Positions 60,873 through 64,000 of a stretch of 64,000 nt of DNA are shown one piece after another (position 1 is the stretch's first letter; every line of letters starts with the position of its first letter). The translations under genes and the position numbers were made by a program. Under the pieces are notes generated by a model, which did not search any database, was not told the DNA's origin, and was given only the letters and a program-made list of their open reading frames with translations. Origin of the DNA: JABAAW01 sp965216605 (lineage in GTDB: Bacteria > Pseudomonadota > Alphaproteobacteria > JABAAW01); the NCBI GenBank assembly GCA_965216605.1, contig CBDCGG010000002.1, positions 558,001-622,000 on the forward strand, in the 5' to 3' direction.

Positions 60873-61100
60873 CGGATAGTTTTCACGGATGCAAAACATC
60901 GCGTGCGTAGCACGCGGGGAGCGCGAGGGAGTAATCCCTCGCAAAAGACCCCGCGTCAGCGGAGCGCGCGTAAGCGCGCTTTAACTGCGCGTGAGCGTAG
61001 CGAAACGCGCAGCCTCTTATTCAAAAGCGTATTGCGAAGCAATACGCAAGCTGACTAGTAACATGGTACGGCGATTCTGTTTTACTTGCTCTAGAGGCAA
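60873..61100 (-). repeat. Modular hairpin repeat, copy H
   Basis: Minus-strand orientation. CTAGTCAGCTTGCG, hairpin 1 (GCGTATTGC ttc GCAATACGC on the minus strand, 61027-61047; a quite different stem from the other copies), TTTTGAATAAGAGGCTGCG, hairpin 2 (CTGCGCGT/ACGCGCAG), hairpin 3 (AGCGCGC/GCGCGCT), GCTGACGCGGGGTCTTTT, hairpin 4 (GCGAGGGA/TCCCTCGC), hairpin 5 (CGCGTGC/GCACGCG), ATGTTTTGCATCCGTGAAAA. Spacer 60640-60872 is G/T-rich with no gene. Confidence 0.88.
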
Positions 61101-61406
61101 AATTAAAGACGCTGTACTGAGTTGCGAATCAGCTTGCGCACGCCTTCGGCGTGCGCTTTTGAATAAGAGGCTACGCGCTACGCGCGTAGATAAAGCGCAC
61201 TTCGTGCGCTCCGCTGACGCGGGGTCTTCGTGGGGGGTTGGAAACCCCCCACACCCCCACGCGCGCAAGCGCGCGTTCGTTTACGCGTCAAAGCGCGAGT
61301 CCCGTTTTTTGGGACTACACCGCTCCCTGTTAAAATTAATAAACAAAGCCCGTCTGTTGTGCGAGCGCGTGCCTTTAAAAAACACAAGCGCGAGCGCAAC
61401 AGACAA
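61101..61406 (+). repeat. Modular hairpin repeat, copy I
   Basis: Head-to-head with H. GAGGCAAAATTAAAGACGC, hairpin 1 (GCGCACGCC ttc GGCGTGCGC, 61136-61156), TTTTGAATAAGAGGCTACG, hairpin 2 (CTACGCGC tac GCGCGTAG), hairpin 3 (AGCGCAC ttc GTGCGCT), GCTGACGCGGGGTCTTC, hairpin 4 (GTGGGGGGTT/AACCCCCCAC), hairpin 5 (ACGCGCGC aa GCGCGCGT), AGTCCCGTTTTTTGGGACT, AACAAAGCCC and an end stem GTCTGTTG../..CAACAGAC enclosing TGCCTTTAAAAAACAC. 61407-61469 is a CA-rich leader to gpmI. Confidence 0.88.
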
Positions 61407-61469
61407 CCACACCCCCCTCAAAGACACAAACACAAGCACAAGCACCCCAAAATTCGTTATGCTCCCACA

Positions 61470-63179
61470 ATGTCCGCACCCCTACCCCCACAAGACAAAC
61501 TAGATACGCTCATCCTATGCATCCTCGATGGCTGGGGCATAGGACAAGGCGACCCAGAAATCACAGGCGACGCAATCCGCCTAGCAAGCAAACTAAGAAA
61601 AACACCCAACTGGGACAAACTCACCAAAGAATCCCTAACAAGCCAACTGCAAACAAGTGGCGAATCAGTCGGTCTCCCCAAAGGACAAATGGGTAACTCA
61701 GAAGTAGGACACGCGCATATCGGCGCAGGTAGAGTCGTCAAACAAAGCCTCACCCGCATCGACGAAGCCATTGACAACGGAACGTTTTATCAAAACAAAG
61801 GCTTAGAAGCATTTGTTGCGGAATTCAAAAAAAAGGAAAAACAAAACGAGCAACGGAAGCAAAAGAAGGATCAGGATTTCGTGAATGTCGCAGGGATTGT
61901 CTCTAGCGGCGGCGTGCATGGCTCGGATAAGCATGTTTTGGCAACGCTAAAGTTTTTTCACGAAAAAGGATTGCGCGTGCGTTTGCACGCCTTTTTGGAC
62001 GGACGCGACACGAAGCCGCGCGCAGCGATTAAGGAGCTGCCACGCTTTTTGGCGGAATGCGAAAAGATAGGATTGGGTGAAAATGTGTTGGCGAGCGTCG
62101 TCGGTCGCTACTACGCCATGGATAGGGATAAGCGGTGGGAGCGGACAGAGATTGCCTTTCGTGCCATGGCTTTAGGAAAAGGCGAGCGAATTGAGGCGGG
62201 TGTAAAAATAGCGCAAGCTTTGGCAAAGTGTTACGAAAGAGGTGAGGAAGATGAGTTTGTGAAACCGATGGTTTTTTTTGATGATTTCTGGGAGATACAA
62301 CCTCGGTTTGACGCGATATTTTTTACAAATTTTCGCGATGATAGGATTCGTCAGCTGGTAGCGGCTTGTACAGCGAAGGAGTGGCAATTCTTTTCTAGGA
62401 TAGATGAGAGCGAGGGAGCAGTTTTGGGAATGAAATTTTACAAGTCAATGTATGCTGCTGGGTCGATGACACCTTACAGCGAGGAGATGCCTCTACATGT
62501 AGCTTTCCCTAAGGAACCGCTACGGGACACCTTGGGCGAGTGTGTCGCGCAAGCAGGGTTAGAACAGCTGCGCATCGCTGAGAGTGAGAAATATCCCCAT
62601 GTAACTTACTTCTTTAATGGCGGGCGTAAGGAAAAGTTTAAAGGTGAAGAACGGCGTTTTGTGCCTTCTCCAAAAGATGTAGCGACTTACGACCAAGAGC
62701 CTGAAATGTCGGCGCGTCGGATATTGAAACGAATGAAGACGATTTTTTCTTTAAATTCTTTGAAAAAAAAATCTTCTTTGCTTGTCGTGAATTTTGCCAA
62801 CCCCGATATGGTCGGACATACAGGCAAACTTCCAGAGGCAGTCGAAGCTATAGAAGAGACTGACCTTCGCTTAGGAGAACTTGTCGCCATGGTAGAAAAT
62901 TCTCCCAAAAAAGCAGGATTGATGGTTTTTGCCGACCACGGCAACGCCGAGCAAATGATCGATGAAAACGGCGAGTCTCATACTTCGCATACGACAAATC
63001 CCGTCCCTCTTGTGATAACGGGTTCTCCTTCGGCGAATCTCACCAAAGACTTCTTTAAACTTTCCAATGGCAACCTCACGGATATTGCCCCCACCGCCCT
63101 CTACCTGCTTGGGTTAGAAAAACCCAAAGTGATGACCGGACGCTCGCTCTTGACAAAAAAAACGACTCCCAAGAAATGA
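61470..63179 (+). CDS. gpmI: 2,3-bisphosphoglycerate-independent phosphoglycerate mutase
   Basis: 569 residues from ATG 61470; the open frame extends back into repeat I but is not coding-like there. ILDGWGIGQGD (metal site), the active-site Ser in LPKGQMGNSEVGHAHIGAGR, GGVHGSDKH, FLDGRDTKPRAA, GRYYAMDRDKRWERT, FANPDMVGHTG and FADHGNAEQMID are present. About 55 residues longer than usual, mostly from charged inserts (KKKEKQNEQRKQKKDQD near 120). The first 380 bp are A/C-rich, then composition flips to G/T-rich within the gene. Confidence 0.96.
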   Translation: MSAPLPPQDKLDTLILCILDGWGIGQGDPEITGDAIRLASKLRKTPNWDKLTKESLTSQLQTSGESVGLPKGQMGNSEVGHAHIGAGRVVKQSLTRIDEAIDNGTFYQNKGLEAFVAEFKKKEKQNEQRKQKKDQDFVNVAGIVSSGGVHGSDKHVLATLKFFHEKGLRVRLHAFLDGRDTKPRAAIKELPRFLAECEKIGLGENVLASVVGRYYAMDRDKRWERTEIAFRAMALGKGERIEAGVKIAQALAKCYERGEEDEFVKPMVFFDDFWEIQPRFDAIFFTNFRDDRIRQLVAACTAKEWQFFSRIDESEGAVLGMKFYKSMYAAGSMTPYSEEMPLHVAFPKEPLRDTLGECVAQAGLEQLRIAESEKYPHVTYFFNGGRKEKFKGEERRFVPSPKDVATYDQEPEMSARRILKRMKTIFSLNSLKKKSSLLVVNFANPDMVGHTGKLPEAVEAIEETDLRLGELVAMVENSPKKAGLMVFADHGNAEQMIDENGESHTSHTTNPVPLVITGSPSANLTKDFFKLSNGNLTDIAPTALYLLGLEKPKVMTGRSLLTKKTTPKK

Positions 63180-63194
63180 TGCCCAAGAAATGAT
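63168..63194. repeat. 14-bp tandem duplication across the gpmI stop and envC start
   Basis: CCCAAGAAATGAT occurs at 63168-63180 and 63182-63194 with one base between. The first copy holds the gpmI stop TGA, the second the envC ATG. One copy alone would give an ATGA overlap like others in this window. Confidence 0.9.
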
Positions 63195-64000
63195 TTTTAC
63201 CCGCCTCCCGTCGTACCTCTTAATAGTCGCCTGCCTGCTAGCATTTTCTCTGGCAGCCTCCTCTTCCCTCGCCCAAGCACAGCAACAACAAGCACAGCAA
63301 GCCGACACGCGCCTCACAAACTTAGAGCAGCCCGTGCGAGAGAATCCTCGTGCGCGTGCGTTGCGCGACGAATCGCTAGTATTAGCAAAGCGCGTGCGAG
63401 AGTTAGAGCGACTCATCGTGCGCTTGGACGAACACCTAACACGCCTCGCCAAGCGCGAGAAAGAAGAGCGCGCTCGTTTGCTTCAGCATTACGATCGTTT
63501 AGCGCAAGTGTTGCAAACGCTGTTGTTTTTGGAACGCTCGCCCGAATGGGGATTGTTTCTCCATCCGAACGACGCGCTCGCCGCCCATCGCGGACAAAGG
63601 CTAGTCGCCCACCTCGCGCCGCACAGCGCACGCACGGCGAGGCTTTTAGAGCGCGACCTCAGACGCATCGGCGCGTTGCAACGCGAGATCGATCGCAAGA
63701 AAGAACAACTGAGCGCGCACCTAGAAGATGTCGCCGCCCATCGCCAACGCATCGCCCGCCTATCCGCGCACAAACGCCGTCTGCTACCGCTCACCGCCAA
63801 AGAGCGAACAGCCTTGAAAACACGCGCGCAAAGCCTCGCCGAAGAGGCAAGATCGGTGCAAGCGCTCGTCGCCCGACTTGAGGTAGCAAGGCTCAACCCC
63901 TCAGGCAGCGCGCCACGCACCTTGCGTGTCTTTCCTGCCTCGGCGAAAAACGCAGGCAAACTCGGAAGAAATCCCCAAAATAAACTTGACAGACTTAAAG
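63190..64000 (+). CDS. envC: Murein hydrolase activator EnvC-like, N-terminal part (runs off the window)
   Basis: The frame is open from ATG 63190 to the right edge (270 codons). Signal peptide near residues 1-29 (YLLIVACLLAFSLAASSSLA), then long charged coiled coils (LAKRVRELERLIVRLDEHLT, LLERDLRRIGALQREIDRKK, ALKTRAQSLAEEARSVQALV). The C-terminal M23/LytM domain expected for EnvC lies beyond the window. Location right after gpmI is the usual alphaproteobacterial arrangement. EnvC activates amidases at the division septum. Confidence 0.82.
   Translation, partial: MIFTRLPSYLLIVACLLAFSLAASSSLAQAQQQQAQQADTRLTNLEQPVRENPRARALRDESLVLAKRVRELERLIVRLDEHLTRLAKREKEERARLLQHYDRLAQVLQTLLFLERSPEWGLFLHPNDALAAHRGQRLVAHLAPHSARTARLLERDLRRIGALQREIDRKKEQLSAHLEDVAAHRQRIARLSAHKRRLLPLTAKERTALKTRAQSLAEEARSVQALVARLEVARLNPSGSAPRTLRVFPASAKNAGKLGRNPQNKLDRLK

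Overview
The window looks like a chromosomal segment of an alphaproteobacterium. Supporting genes are gcrA, irr, the DUF1467-epimerase pair, an NDUFS4-type complex I subunit, parAB with a parS inside rsmG, and the hemE / maf-aroE-coaE arrangement that commonly flanks the alphaproteobacterial chromosome origin. The family cannot be fixed from sequence alone; Rhodospirillales- or Acetobacterales-like is a guess. Genes are packed, with many ATGA stop/start overlaps. The window is gene-dense except at a few 300-830 bp spacers, and each of those spacers holds a copy of one repeat family.

Layout: 0-4 kb lipid acyltransferases, a GT39-type glycosyltransferase, tag, DUF1467 and mce. 4.3-12.4 kb ppa, yebC, ruvCAB, ybgC and tolQRAB (tolA frameshifted, pal absent). 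12.4-13.5 kb repeat loci A and B around a small coiled-coil membrane gene. 13.5-29 kb mnmE, recR, sir2, DUF192, a frameshifted porin, a MidA-like methyltransferase, lgt, irr, thiBPQ under gcrA, a lipoprotein, a ferredoxin-NADP reductase and rho. 28.8-31.9 kb cobT, repeat C, cobS, tRNA-Pro, NDUFS4, tRNA-Arg and repeat D. 31.9-42.7 kb mnmG, rsmG (frameshifted, with parS), parAB, coaE, aroE, maf, ppsR, a candidate oriC, and hemE-hemH-hemJ. 42.7-52 kb an MFS transporter, mutL, a cytochrome b561-like gene, a second coiled-coil membrane gene, a HAD hydrolase, pyrD, tRNA-Thr, ruvX, rlmN and DUF4396. 52-64 kb repeat E, lepA, an M16 peptidase, a frameshifted RimJ-type acetyltransferase, repeat F, a Sel1 gene, repeat G, rplQ-rpoA-rpsK-rpsM (minus strand), repeats H and I, gpmI and the start of envC.

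The most unusual content is a modular intergenic repeat family (nine copies, A-I, up to about 360 bp). Short linker motifs are conserved between copies. Several hairpin stems between the linkers differ in sequence from copy to copy yet stay self-complementary, which is strong covariation. Copies often sit as inverted pairs around accessory genes (A/B around DUF1640, F/G around Sel1, H/I around nothing). They coincide with breaks in ancestral gene order and with abrupt switches of + strand composition from G-rich to C-rich. I see no transposase.

A second theme is short tandem duplication. 13-20 bp direct repeats fill many spacers. Four genes (tolA, the porin, rsmG, the RimJ-like gene) are out of frame, three of them at a duplication or microsatellite. 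This may reflect a genome under decay or reversible switching; assembly error must be excluded first.
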